Notes under the pieces: generated by a model | Databases searched by the model: none | What the model was told of the DNA's origin: nothing | The model's input: only the letters and a program-made list of their open reading frames with translations | Translations under genes and position numbers: made by a program | Shown: positions 37,924-46,618 of the stretch, piece after piece | Layout of the letters: each line of letters opens with the position of its first letter | Position numbering within the stretch: the first letter of the stretch is position 1 | DNA from: Paraburkholderia heleia NBRC 101817 | GTDB lineage: Bacteria; Pseudomonadota; Gammaproteobacteria; Burkholderiales; Burkholderiaceae | Direction: 5' to 3' | Length of the DNA: 64,000 bases | NCBI RefSeq assembly: GCF_000739775.1 | Contig: NZ_BBJH01000039.1 | Span: forward strand, 34,389 to 98,388

Positions 37924-38637
37924 CTACGCGGCGCGCGCACCCGAGCGCGAGACGCGCCATCGCGCAAGCAGCCACACGGCCACGCGCCAGCCGAGCAGCG
38001 CCAGCATGATCGCCCCGTAAAGCTTGGGCAGCACGAGATCGTGCTTACCTGCCTTCATCCACCAGAAGTGCAGGATCGCCAGTACGCCGATCGCGTAGAC
38101 GAGCCGATGCAACGTCTGCCAGCGGCGTCCCAGCCGGCGCGCCATCGCGCGCGTGGACGTCACGGCAAGCGGAATCAGCAGCACGAACGCCGCGAAGCCC
38201 ACTGTGATGAACGGCCGCTTGCCCACGTCCTTGAACATCGCGGCGACGTCGAACCACTTGTCGAACCAGATGTAGGTCGTGAAGTGCAGCGTTGCGTAGA
38301 AAAACGCGAAGAGGCCCAGCATGCGCCGAAAGCGGACCAGCGTATTCCAGCCCGTGAGGCGGCGCAGCGGCGTGACGGCGAGCGTGATGCACAGGAACAC
38401 CAGTGTCCAGAGCCCCGTGGAGCGCGTGATGAACTCGATCGGATTCGCACCGAGCCCGTCCGTGAAGCCGAACAGCACGAGGCGCGCGAGCGGATACAGC
38501 GCCGCAACGAACACCGCCACCTTCGCCCAAGGCAGCCAGCGCGGGCCCGTCACGCTCGCCACCCCCGCCTTTCGCGCGGGACGCGCCTGAACCGTCCCCA
38601 CGCGCGCGGCGGCCTGCGGTGTCGTCGTCGATTCCAT
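37924..38637 (-). CDS. msrQ: MsrQ, heme-binding membrane subunit of MsrPQ
   Basis: MsrQ passes electrons from the quinone pool or flavin reductase to MsrP for repair of oxidised periplasmic methionines. The 237-residue product has about six membrane helices with heme-ligand histidines in YATLHFTTYIWFDKW and the WQTLHRLVYAIGVLAILHFWW stretch. I chose the ATG at 38637 because GGAG lies six bases before it; a GTG and an ATG a few codons upstream are alternatives. It follows msrP by 24 bases, and the pair forms an operon. Confidence 0.93.
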   Translation of the reverse strand: MESTTTPQAAARVGTVQARPARKAGVASVTGPRWLPWAKVAVFVAALYPLARLVLFGFTDGLGANPIEFITRSTGLWTLVFLCITLAVTPLRRLTGWNTLVRFRRMLGLFAFFYATLHFTTYIWFDKWFDVAAMFKDVGKRPFITVGFAAFVLLIPLAVTSTRAMARRLGRRWQTLHRLVYAIGVLAILHFWWMKAGKHDLVLPKLYGAIMLALLGWRVAVWLLARWRVSRSGARAA

Positions 38638-38661
38638 CTCTTGCTCCATCACGCTTGTTGC

Positions 38662-39663
38662 TCAGAAGTTCTTGCGCAGATCCATGCCCTGATACATCGA
38701 CGCCACGAGGTCGCCGTAGCCGTTGTACATGAGCGTCTTGCGCTTGGGCTGGAAGAAGCCGTCCTCGCCGATGCGCCGCTCCGTAGCCTGGCTCCAGCGC
38801 GGGTGATCGACGTTCGGATTCACGTTCGAATAAAAACCGTACTCGTTTGGCGCGTACTTGTTCCAGCTCGTGGGCGGCTGGTTCTCGACGAAGCGGATCT
38901 TCACCAGTGACTTCGCACTCTTGAAGCCATACTTCCACGGCACGACCACGCGCACGGGCGCGCCGTTCTGGTTCGGCAGCACCTGGCCGTAGAGGCCCAC
39001 CGTGAGCAGCGTGAGCGGATTCATCGCTTCGTCCATGCGCAGGCCTTCGGAATACGGCCAGTCGAGAATCGGCTCGGCGAGGCCCGGCATTTGCGAGGGG
39101 TCGGCGAGCGTGATGAACTGCACGTAGCGCGCATTGCCCGTGGGCTGTGCGCGGCGAATCAGTTCGGAGAGCGAAACGCCGATCCACGGCACGACGATCG
39201 ACCAGCCCTCCACACAACGGTGGCGGTACACGCGCTCTTCGAGCGGCGCGAGCTTGAGGATCTCGTCGATGTCGTAGACCTTCGGGTTCTTCACCTCGCC
39301 CTCGACGCTCAGCTTCCACGGGCGCGGCCGCAGCGTGTGCGCGTTTTGCGCCGGATCGCCCTTGTCCGTGCCGAACTCGTAGAAGTTGTTATAGGTCGTG
39401 ATGTCCTTGTAGGGCGTGACCTTGTCGAGCGCGACGAACTTCGTGTTCGTCTGCGCGGCGAGCTTCTGCGCCTTCGGGTCGCCGGGCGCGTATTCCGCAA
39501 ACGCCTGCGCCGCACCGAACGGCCCCGCAATCCCGCCGAGCGCGAGCGCGCCCGCCGCCTTCAGAATGCGCCGGCGCTGTTCGTACACCTTTTGCGGCGT
39601 GATTTCGCTCGCGGGGATGTCGTCGCCGTTGAGCAAGATCCTGCTGTTCCGCTTGATCCACAT
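38662..39663 (-). CDS. msrP: MsrP, periplasmic methionine-sulfoxide reductase (molybdoenzyme)
   Basis: MsrP reduces methionine sulfoxide in periplasmic proteins. The 333-residue precursor has a twin-arginine signal (RRRILKA at residues 30-36, hydrophobic stretch, AFA cleavage near 56). The molybdopterin-ligand Cys150 lies in YRHRCVEGWSIVVPW, the YedY signature. The ATG at 39663 gives the family start MWIKRNS. It lies first in msrPQ, with the ccsB terminator upstream. Confidence 0.96.
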   Translation of the reverse strand: MWIKRNSRILLNGDDIPASEITPQKVYEQRRRILKAAGALALGGIAGPFGAAQAFAEYAPGDPKAQKLAAQTNTKFVALDKVTPYKDITTYNNFYEFGTDKGDPAQNAHTLRPRPWKLSVEGEVKNPKVYDIDEILKLAPLEERVYRHRCVEGWSIVVPWIGVSLSELIRRAQPTGNARYVQFITLADPSQMPGLAEPILDWPYSEGLRMDEAMNPLTLLTVGLYGQVLPNQNGAPVRVVVPWKYGFKSAKSLVKIRFVENQPPTSWNKYAPNEYGFYSNVNPNVDHPRWSQATERRIGEDGFFQPKRKTLMYNGYGDLVASMYQGMDLRKNF

Positions 39664-39811
39664 ATCGCTTGGCTCCTGCTTCTCGCGTGGCGTGCGCCGC
39701 CAGCGCATTGATCGTATCTCGACCCGTCCTGCCGTGCTGCGCACGAAGTGGATCGACTGGATAGCCTCAAGCGGGCAAACGCGCCATTCGCAGAAAACTT
39801 CCCGGCGAACG

Positions 39812-39847
39812 AAAAAAAACCGTCGGAGCGCGAGGCATCCGACGGTT
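39812..39847 (-). terminator. Intrinsic terminator of resB-ccsB
   Basis: ACCGTCGGA and TCCGACGGT form a perfect 9-bp stem, followed on the minus strand by TTTTTTTT. It lies 25 bases after the ccsB stop. Confidence 0.92.
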
Positions 39848-39871
39848 AATTCGTCTTGCGGGCCGATCCGG

Positions 39872-41116
39872 TTACAGCTTGCCGTAGCTGTGGAGACCCG
39901 AAAGGAACATGTTCACGCCAAGGAACGCGAAGGTCGTGACGAGCAGACCCGTGAGGGCCCACCAGGCCGCCACGCTGCCGCGCAGGCCCTTCATGAGGCG
40001 CATGTGCAGCCAGGCCGCGTAGTTGAGCCACACGATCAGCGCCCAGGTTTCCTTCGGGTCCCAGCTCCAGTAGCCGCCCCAGGCCTGCGCCGCCCACAGT
40101 GCGCCGAGAATGGTCGCGATGGTGAAGAACGCGAAACCTACGGCGATCGACTTGTACATCACGTCGTCGAGCACCTCGAGCGCGGGCAGGCGGTCCGCCA
40201 GCACGCCGCGCTCCTTCACGATGTACGCGACGCCCACCATGGCCGAAAGCGCGAAGCTGCCATAGCCGATGAAGTTCGCCGGCACGTGGATCTTCATCCA
40301 CCAGCTCTGCAGCGCGGGCACGAGCGGCTGGATCTGCTGTGCGTCGCGCGAGATCGAGTACCACATCAGGAAGCCCACGGCCGCGCTGATCACCAGCAGC
40401 ACGAACGCACCGAGCGCCCGCGTGTTGTAGTGCTTTTCGTAATACAGATAGAAGAGCGCGGTGATGAGGCTGAACAACACGAACACTTCGTAGAGGTTCG
40501 AGATGGGAATGTGACCGACGTCCGCGCCGATGAGGTAGGACTCGTACCAGCGCACCATCAGGCCGACGAAGCCCATGAGCACCGCCGCCCACGTGAGCTT
40601 CGAGCCGATCGAGCCGCCCGAGGGCGAACGCGAGAGCAGGCCGATCCAGTAGAACAGCGTGGCGAGCACGAACAACGCGCTCATCCACAGAATCGCCGAC
40701 TGGCTGGAGAGGAAGTACTTGAGAAAGAAAGCCTGGTCCGCGCGCGCGAGGTCGCCCTGATAGATCTGAATCGCTAACAGCGCGAGTACCGCGATGCCGG
40801 CCATGAGCAGCCGCGCCGGCTTCCAGCGCCAGCCCAGTACGACGAGCGCCGGCGTCGTGCCGCAGAGCACCAGCTTGTCGTAGTAGTTCATGTGCGCGTG
40901 GTAGCGCGAGAGCGCGAAGCCCGCGCCCGCCACGAGCGCCAGCGCGAACAGCCAGTCCACTAGCGTCAGGCGGCGCAGGAAGGGGCGTTCGTCGAACAGG
41001 GCGTCGGCGAGGGGATCGCGGGCACTCGCAGTGCCGTGCGCCGCAGCGGCATTGGCCACCTGCGCACGTTCGGCGCGGCGAGCCTTCGCGGAGGAGGAAA
41101 CCTGAGACAAGTCCAT
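39872..41116 (-). CDS. ccsB: Cytochrome c synthase subunit CcsB/CcsA (System II)
   Basis: This 414-residue integral membrane protein exports heme and joins it to apocytochrome c together with ResB. It shows about eight membrane segments and the tryptophan-rich heme motif WGGYWSWDPKETWALIVWLNYAAWLH, with flanking histidines. A basic/Ser-rich cytoplasmic tail of about 45 residues opens the protein. I used the ATG at 41116; an in-frame TTG 33 bases upstream would add 11 residues. It follows resB by 46 bases. Confidence 0.95.
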   Translation of the reverse strand: MDLSQVSSSAKARRAERAQVANAAAAHGTASARDPLADALFDERPFLRRLTLVDWLFALALVAGAGFALSRYHAHMNYYDKLVLCGTTPALVVLGWRWKPARLLMAGIAVLALLAIQIYQGDLARADQAFFLKYFLSSQSAILWMSALFVLATLFYWIGLLSRSPSGGSIGSKLTWAAVLMGFVGLMVRWYESYLIGADVGHIPISNLYEVFVLFSLITALFYLYYEKHYNTRALGAFVLLVISAAVGFLMWYSISRDAQQIQPLVPALQSWWMKIHVPANFIGYGSFALSAMVGVAYIVKERGVLADRLPALEVLDDVMYKSIAVGFAFFTIATILGALWAAQAWGGYWSWDPKETWALIVWLNYAAWLHMRLMKGLRGSVAAWWALTGLLVTTFAFLGVNMFLSGLHSYGKL

Positions 41117-41162
41117 GGGCTTACCGGTGTTGATCGTGAGTGGCTGCAATCACGTGCGTGGA

Positions 41163-43391
41163 TCAGGGCGCACGGTCCGTGCCGCTGCCGTGCGTGTCGC
41201 CCGCATCGTTCGTGGCGCCCGTTTGCGGCGCCGCGCCTAGCGCACGGCCGACCGCGTCGCGGGTGCGGGCGAACTCCTTCTCGAAGTCGAGGGTACGGCG
41301 GGCAGTCGACATCGCCATGATGACATCGACGCCGTGGTCCCGACCGTCCTGGCCCTTCCGGTCCTTCAGCCAGAACCACAGACGCCGCTCACGCACGTAG
41401 AACATCGAGAAGATGCCGAGCACGAGCAACAGGCTGCCAAGATACACGACTTTCTTGCCTGGCGCGCGCGTCAACTGAAATACCGAAGCTTGCACCTGTC
41501 TGAATGAATCGAGCTGTAGATAGACAGGGGATCCATACAGGAAGCTGTCGGATATCGCGTTGATCGAGTCCTGGACGAAGCGTGCGGCGTCGGCATCGGG
41601 CTTCAGGTCAGGCTCGCCGGCCTGTTCGCGCGCGAGCTGCCAGAGGTCCCACGTCGCACCTTCGAGCATGCGCAGCAGGAGGCTCGCCGCCTTTTCCTGC
41701 TGCGCCTTCGGCACCGACTTGTCGATGAACGCGGCCACGGCCTGGAAGCCGCCCGCAGCACCTGCAGCGCCTGCCTGCGGGGCGTCCGAGCCCGCGAACA
41801 GGCTCAAGACACGCCCGGCGCTATCCTCGAGATGCTGTTGCAGCTCGCGATTCGAATCGGGGACGGAGCGCGCGGCGAATCGCTTCGCCGCCTGCGCGCG
41901 CAAGGCCGGGTCCTCGAAGGCCGCGCGCAGCATCATCCACTCTTTCGGCGTGCCGCCGCTGTCGGCGGGAATGCGCAGGTAGCGGAACGGATCGTCGGGA
42001 TTCTCGCGCATGCCCGCGAGGAACATGCGGTCGCCGCCGCCCACATCCACGGGCAGCATGTAGTTGTTGTACTCGCGCGCCTGGCCGTCCTTGTCGCGCA
42101 CCTTGTACTGCACGGAGGGCCCGACGTTATGCAGATCGAGCGGCTTCGCGCTCTTCGCACCTGAGCCGAGGCGCTCGTCGAACGCTTCCTTGAGCGACTG
42201 ATGCGCCACGCCGCGCGCGTCGTTCGCGCCGCTGCCATTCGAGATGTTCTCCACGTTGATCGCGCGGAAGTCCGCGAATTCGATCGTCTGCCCATCCACG
42301 CCCGGCACCGTCTGGCCGGCGGGCACCGCGAGCGGCGCGGAATTGCCGATCGTGCCGCCGAACGGGAAGCTCTTTGCGCTCGCGCCCGCCATGGGCCACG
42401 CGGTCATCGACATCTGCGAGCCGCCGTCCTGGAAGCTCGACTGATAAATCGACACGCCGTCGTACTCGAACGGTTCGTTCACCTCGATGCGCGCCGGAAT
42501 GCGCTGGCCCGTCTTGTGGTCGATCACGACGATGTCGCTCGCGAACAGCTTGGGCATGCCGGTCGAGTAGTAATCGACGATGAACTTGTTGAGCTGGATG
42601 GAGAACGGCAGGTCCTGGATCAGCGAGCCGTCGGGCTGGTTGAGGATGGCCGTGGAGACGAACTGGCCCTCGGGCACCCAGGCGTAGCCGCGGAAGGTCG
42701 GGTTCGACTGCGAGAGCCGGTGCTCGGGCGCAATGTCGTTGATGACGGCGTTGCTGCGGATCGGCGTCTTGTCGAAGAGCCACATCTGGAATTTGATCGG
42801 CAGATTGCTGTCGAGCAGGCCGCCCAGGCAGATGATCACGATCGCGAGGTGCGCGAAGATGTAGCCGATCTTCGTGAGCGCACCGCGCTTGGCCGCGATG
42901 AGCGTGGCGCCTTCGCTCTCGCGCGTGACGAACCGGTAGCCCATGCGCCCCGCCAGCTTGCCGAGCGTGGCGGCGGTTTGCTCGCGCGTGCTGCCCTCCA
43001 CCGCGAACTCGCCCTTGTGATGGAACGCGCGCAGGCTGCCTTCGCGGACCTTGTCCTTCCAGCTCTTCATGTCCGCGAGCATCTTCGGCGCGTTGCGGAT
43101 CACGCACAGCGAGATCGACACCACGAGAAAGCCGAGGATCGTCATGAACCACCACGCGCTGTAAACCGTGTAGAGGCTCAGCGAGCGGAAGATGTCGGCC
43201 CAGAAGGGGCCAAACTGGTTGACGTAGTTCGGGTACGGATCGTCCTGCGTGAGCACCGTGCCGATGATGCTCGCAATGGCGAGCACGACGAGCAGCGCAA
43301 TCGCGAAGCGCATCGAACTGATCAGCTCGACGGCGCTCTTCACCGCCTTCTGGCGAACATTCAACTGCAAACCCTGCGTGGTGACGCTCAT
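41163..43391 (-). CDS. resB: Cytochrome c biogenesis protein ResB (Ccs1)
   Basis: ResB partners the heme exporter in System II cytochrome c maturation. The 742-residue product has three N-terminal membrane segments (ISSMRFAIALLVVLAIASIIGTVLTQ; WWFMTILGFLVVSISLCVIR; IGYIFAHLAIVIICLGGLLD), a long periplasmic domain with VFDYYSTGMPKLFAS-like strands, and a last membrane segment near residue 700. Ala/Gly-rich periplasmic inserts make it longer than the 450-500 residue bacillar form, as is usual in betaproteobacteria. It is the first gene of the pair with ccsB. Confidence 0.95.
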   Translation of the reverse strand: MSVTTQGLQLNVRQKAVKSAVELISSMRFAIALLVVLAIASIIGTVLTQDDPYPNYVNQFGPFWADIFRSLSLYTVYSAWWFMTILGFLVVSISLCVIRNAPKMLADMKSWKDKVREGSLRAFHHKGEFAVEGSTREQTAATLGKLAGRMGYRFVTRESEGATLIAAKRGALTKIGYIFAHLAIVIICLGGLLDSNLPIKFQMWLFDKTPIRSNAVINDIAPEHRLSQSNPTFRGYAWVPEGQFVSTAILNQPDGSLIQDLPFSIQLNKFIVDYYSTGMPKLFASDIVVIDHKTGQRIPARIEVNEPFEYDGVSIYQSSFQDGGSQMSMTAWPMAGASAKSFPFGGTIGNSAPLAVPAGQTVPGVDGQTIEFADFRAINVENISNGSGANDARGVAHQSLKEAFDERLGSGAKSAKPLDLHNVGPSVQYKVRDKDGQAREYNNYMLPVDVGGGDRMFLAGMRENPDDPFRYLRIPADSGGTPKEWMMLRAAFEDPALRAQAAKRFAARSVPDSNRELQQHLEDSAGRVLSLFAGSDAPQAGAAGAAGGFQAVAAFIDKSVPKAQQEKAASLLLRMLEGATWDLWQLAREQAGEPDLKPDADAARFVQDSINAISDSFLYGSPVYLQLDSFRQVQASVFQLTRAPGKKVVYLGSLLLVLGIFSMFYVRERRLWFWLKDRKGQDGRDHGVDVIMAMSTARRTLDFEKEFARTRDAVGRALGAAPQTGATNDAGDTHGSGTDRAP

Positions 43392-43444
43392 TCAAACTCC
43401 GCGTTTTCGCTCTTGCTGCTTTCTTGCCGATCAAGCATGACAGC

Positions 43445-43493
43445 AAAAAAGGGTGCAGGCGCGCCGTCAGCGTGACGACGCCCTCACCCTTTC
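43445..43493 (-). terminator. Intrinsic terminator of the cytochrome c4 gene
   Basis: AAAGGGTG pairs with CACCCTTT, enclosing a second stem (CGTCA/TGACG), and TTTTTT follows on the minus strand. This separates the cytochrome gene from resB, so resB likely has its own promoter in the following 50 bases. Confidence 0.85.
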
Positions 43494-43554
43494 TTGTTTT
43501 GCGGCCAGCCGCGCCGTGAAACCGCCGATCAAGCGCGCGGCGACCCTGCTGCGC

Positions 43555-44229
43555 TCAATGCAGCCCGGCCGCGTAATCGGCGACGGCCTTGATCTCGTCG
43601 TCCGAGAGCCGGTGCGCGATCGTGCGCATCGGATCGTTATTGTTACGCGTGCCCTGCTGGAAAGCATTGAGTTGTGCAACGATATAGTCCGACCACTGGC
43701 CCGAGAGGCGCGGATACTGGATCGGAATGCCCTGGCCCGTGGGGCCGTGGCAGGCCGCACAGGCCGGCACGCCCCGGTCGGCGATCCCGCCACGCCAGAT
43801 CGACTGGCCGAACGGCACGGTCTTCGCGTCGCGCGCGTAGCCGGGTTTGGGTGTCTGGGAGGCGAACCAGGCTGCGACGTTGATCATATCCTGGTCTGAC
43901 AGCGCGGCAGCGAAGCCGGCCATGATGGGGTTTGCGCGCGCCGCCGGCTTGCCGCCGGGCTGTGGCTTGAAGTCCTTGAGCTGCTTGACGAGATAGTCGG
44001 CGTGCTGGCCGGCGAGCTTGGGGTAGGCGCCGCCGGTGCTGTTGCCGTCGGCCGCGTGGCAGGCCGCGCACACCTGCGAGGCAATGGCCTGGCCCCGGGC
44101 GATGTCGGGCTTGGCCGGCGTTCCCTGGTCCGCCGCGCTTGCCTGCCCCGCCATCATGAATAAACCTGCTGTAAGACCTGACGCTATCGCACTCTCGAAC
44201 ACCTTCAAGCACTTGCCCAGTCGATTCAT
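43555..44229 (-). CDS. Diheme cytochrome c4
   Basis: Cytochrome c4 passes electrons to terminal oxidases in the periplasm. The 224-residue precursor has a signal peptide (cleavage ASA-A near residue 32) and two class-I heme domains: CAACH at residues 54-58 and again at 157-161. Each is followed by the YPKLAGQ/YPRLSGQ repeat and a Met-ligand loop (NPIMAGF; DPMRTIAHRLSD). The ATG at 44229 is chosen over an upstream non-coding-looking extension. It lies next to its own maturation genes resB-ccsB. Confidence 0.95.
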   Translation of the reverse strand: MNRLGKCLKVFESAIASGLTAGLFMMAGQASAADQGTPAKPDIARGQAIASQVCAACHAADGNSTGGAYPKLAGQHADYLVKQLKDFKPQPGGKPAARANPIMAGFAAALSDQDMINVAAWFASQTPKPGYARDAKTVPFGQSIWRGGIADRGVPACAACHGPTGQGIPIQYPRLSGQWSDYIVAQLNAFQQGTRNNNDPMRTIAHRLSDDEIKAVADYAAGLH

Positions 44230-44466
44230 TCGCGCACCTTGTTTCGTCTTGTGGGAATCAGGTTCTGCAATGGACGACAGCGACCGATCTACCTCGAAGG
44301 CCCGCGCTGGCCTCACTGGTATTCAGTAAACCATCGCATTGTACAATAGCGCGCAAGGCGCTACGGCGCCAGTCGGGCCTGCCCCCGATATTCCAGCATC
44401 CATCCCGGGCGCGTCCGGGCCCGGCGACCCTCCCGCCGCGTTGTTTCACATTGTGGTCCTTTTCCG

Positions 44467-45123
44467 ATGGCCTTCCTGCTGCACCAAGCCCGCTTCTTCA
44501 CGACGGTGAACCATCTGCGCGACCTGCCCGCCACGGCGCGGCCCGAGGTAGCGTTCGCCGGCCGTTCGAACGCCGGCAAATCCACCGCCATCAATCTGCT
44601 GTGCAACCAGAAGCGGCTCGCCTTCGCCTCGAAAACGCCGGGCCGCACCCAGCACATCAACTACTTCTCGGTCGGCCCCGCCGACGAACCCGCGGGTTAT
44701 CTCGTCGACCTGCCCGGCTACGGCTATGCCGAAGTGCCGGAAGCCGCGAAGACGCACTGGGAGCAACTGCTTTCGCTCTATCTGCAAACGCGCGCGCAGC
44801 TGTCGGGCCTCATCCTCATGATGGACGCCCGCCGCCCCCTCACCGACCTCGACCGCCGGATGGTCGAATGGTTTGCGCCGACGGGCAAACCGATCCACGC
44901 ACTCCTTACGAAGTGCGACAAATTGACGCGTCAGGAAAGCGTGCTCGCGCTGCGCACGACCCACAAGGCGTTCGACGAGTACCGCAAGCAAGGCTATGAA
45001 GGGAAGCTGAGCGCCCAGCTCTTTTCGGCGCTCAAGCGCGTGGGGCTCGAGGAGGCGCACGCCGTGATCGAGAGCTGGATCGTGCCGCAGGAATCGGTCG
45101 GCGAAACCGACGCACACGCGTAA
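44467..45123 (+). CDS. engB: Ribosome biogenesis GTPase EngB (YihA/YsxC)
   Basis: EngB is an essential GTPase for late large-subunit assembly. The 218-residue product has G1 GRSNAGKS (32-39), the G2 region TPGRTQHINYF, G3 DLPGYGYA, G4 TKCD and G5 SALKR. It diverges from the cytochrome c4 gene. A palindrome ATTGTACAAT at 44338-44347 supplies overlapping TACAAT -10-like boxes on both strands in the shared 237-base region. A weak AGCCC/GGGCTTTT hairpin near 45171-45193 may end its transcript. Confidence 0.96.
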   Translation: MAFLLHQARFFTTVNHLRDLPATARPEVAFAGRSNAGKSTAINLLCNQKRLAFASKTPGRTQHINYFSVGPADEPAGYLVDLPGYGYAEVPEAAKTHWEQLLSLYLQTRAQLSGLILMMDARRPLTDLDRRMVEWFAPTGKPIHALLTKCDKLTRQESVLALRTTHKAFDEYRKQGYEGKLSAQLFSALKRVGLEEAHAVIESWIVPQESVGETDAHA

Positions 45124-45338
45124 CAACCCTTCTCGGGCCAGTCGCTTCAGGCAGGCCCTCAGTCGTCTACGAGCCCACGCTGTCGGGCTTTTCACGCGCA
45201 TTCATCAGATCTTTTCGCATGGCCGGCGCGGCATTTGCCGCGGTATGCGCACTAGCGCTCCGGTCAAGCCAACACCAGGTGCAAGCGTCCTCTGCGGCCT
45301 GCGCCGCGGGCCTGGCCTAAGTCCCTTCCGGCGCACAT

Positions 45339-45366
45339 AAAAAAACCCGCCGTGATTTCCGGCGGG
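45339..45366 (-). terminator. Strong minus-strand terminator between two plus-strand genes
   Basis: CCCGCCG (45346-45352) pairs with CGGCGGG (45360-45366), and on the minus strand seven T residues follow (45339-45345). On the plus strand there is no T-run, so it is directional. Its neighbours engB and hemB are both on the plus strand, leaving no known gene for it to terminate. The interval 45194-45338 holds nothing else that I recognise. Confidence 0.85.
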
Positions 45367-45447
45367 CTAAACAGCCTTATCGAAAAACGACAGGCACCCG
45401 CTCAGGGAGGAGAAGCGGGGAGCTCGGCGCCAGGCGCCTCGCTCGAT
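45339..45447 (-). ncRNA. Candidate small RNA with anti-Shine-Dalgarno loop
   Basis: A predicted RNA of about 109 nt on the minus strand ends at the terminator at 45339-45366. Its 5' half has a hairpin CCCGCT/AGCGGG (45414-45419 with 45397-45402) whose 11-base loop reads TCTCCTCCCTG, complementary to a Shine-Dalgarno sequence. A single-stranded U-rich stretch (TCGTTTTTCG) follows, a possible Hfq site. An extended -10 (TGG-TATATC, 45454-45462) lies at the right distance; no -35 was seen. It is antisense to the hemB leader. The same DNA could instead be an upstream hemB control region. Confidence 0.35.
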
Positions 45448-45520
45448 CGGTATGATATACCATTGTCCCGAAAAGTTTCCTGCGCTCCGGGACCCATCCC
45501 GTTTCAAGATATCCGCCGAC

Positions 45521-46519
45521 ATGAGCTTCTATCCGCATCATCGTCCGCGCCGCATGCGACGTGACGATTTCTCGCGCCGTCTGATGCGCGAAAACCTCCT
45601 CACCACGAACGACCTGATCTACCCCGTATTCGTCATTGCGGGCAACAACGTGCGCGAAGCCGTGCCGTCGATGCCCGGCGTCGAACGCGTGTCGATCGAT
45701 CTGCTGATGGGCGTCGCCGAGCAGTGCGTCGAACTCGGCATTCCCGTGCTTTCGCTCTTCCCCGTTGTCGACCCGGCGCTCAAGACGCCCGATGGCATCG
45801 AGGCGACGAACCCCGACGGCGTGATTCCGCGCGCCGTGCGCGAACTGAAGAAGCGTTTCCCCGACCTCGGCGTGCTTTGCGACGTCGCGCTCGACCCGTA
45901 CACGAGCCACGGCCAGGACGGCGTGCTCGACGAGAACGGCTACGTCATCAACGACGAGACCATCGAGATCCTCGTCGCGCAGGCCCGCGCCCAGGCGGAA
46001 GCCGGCGTCGATATCGTCGCGCCTTCGGACATGATGGACGGGCGCATCGGTGCGATCCGCGAGATGCTCGAAAGCGAGAACCACATCCACACGCGCATCA
46101 TGGCGTACTCGGCCAAATACGCTTCGGCGTTCTACGGTCCGTTCCGCGACGCCGTGGGCTCGGCGTCGAATCTGGGCAAGGGCAACAAGATGACCTACCA
46201 GATGGACCCGTCGAACTCCGACGAAGCGCTGCGCGAAGTGCGCCTCGACATCGAGGAAGGCGCCGACATGGTGATGGTGAAGCCCGGCATGCCGTATCTC
46301 GATATCGTGCGCCGCGTGAAGGACGAATTCCGTTTTCCGACCTACGTGTACCAGGTGAGCGGCGAGTACGCCATGCTCAAGGCCGCCGCGCAGAACGGCT
46401 GGCTCGATCACGACAAGGTGATGATGGAATCGCTGCTCGCGTTCAAGCGCGCGGGCGCCGACGGCATCCTCACGTATTTCGCGCTCGACGCCGCGCGTTT
46501 GCTGCGGGCGCAGAAGTAG
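45521..46519 (+). CDS. hemB: Delta-aminolevulinic acid dehydratase (porphobilinogen synthase)
   Basis: HemB condenses two aminolevulinates into porphobilinogen for heme. The 332-residue barrel has both Schiff-base lysines (MAYSAKYAS and MVMVKPGMPYLD). The metal-site loop reads VALDPYTSHGQDG, so the three zinc cysteines of yeast/E. coli enzymes are replaced by Ala/Asp/Asp, as in the magnesium-dependent Pseudomonas type. The ATG at 45521 gives MSFYPHHRPRRMRRDDFSR; the upstream in-frame extension is leader. A GGTAT-GAT-ATACC dyad at 45450-45462 lies in its promoter region. Confidence 0.96.
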   Translation: MSFYPHHRPRRMRRDDFSRRLMRENLLTTNDLIYPVFVIAGNNVREAVPSMPGVERVSIDLLMGVAEQCVELGIPVLSLFPVVDPALKTPDGIEATNPDGVIPRAVRELKKRFPDLGVLCDVALDPYTSHGQDGVLDENGYVINDETIEILVAQARAQAEAGVDIVAPSDMMDGRIGAIREMLESENHIHTRIMAYSAKYASAFYGPFRDAVGSASNLGKGNKMTYQMDPSNSDEALREVRLDIEEGADMVMVKPGMPYLDIVRRVKDEFRFPTYVYQVSGEYAMLKAAAQNGWLDHDKVMMESLLAFKRAGADGILTYFALDAARLLRAQK

Positions 46520-46543
46520 GCGCGCCGCATGCCGCATCGCATG

Positions 46544-46575
46544 AAAAAGGGCACGTCCGCGGACGTGCCCTTTTT
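46544..46575. terminator. Bidirectional terminator between hemB and dsbD
   Basis: AAAAAGGGCACGTCC-GCGGACGTGCCCTTTTT is a near-perfect stem with A and T flanks, placed between the convergent hemB and dsbD genes. Confidence 0.93.
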
Positions 46576-46618
46576 GCTTTTTGGCCGCTGCGCGATCTCG
46601 CGCGCGCAATGCCGCCAA

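Noticed and set aside
42201..43475. A 424-codon plus-strand frame opposite resB
   Set aside because: Same GC-shadow effect; composition is not protein-like and resB is intact.
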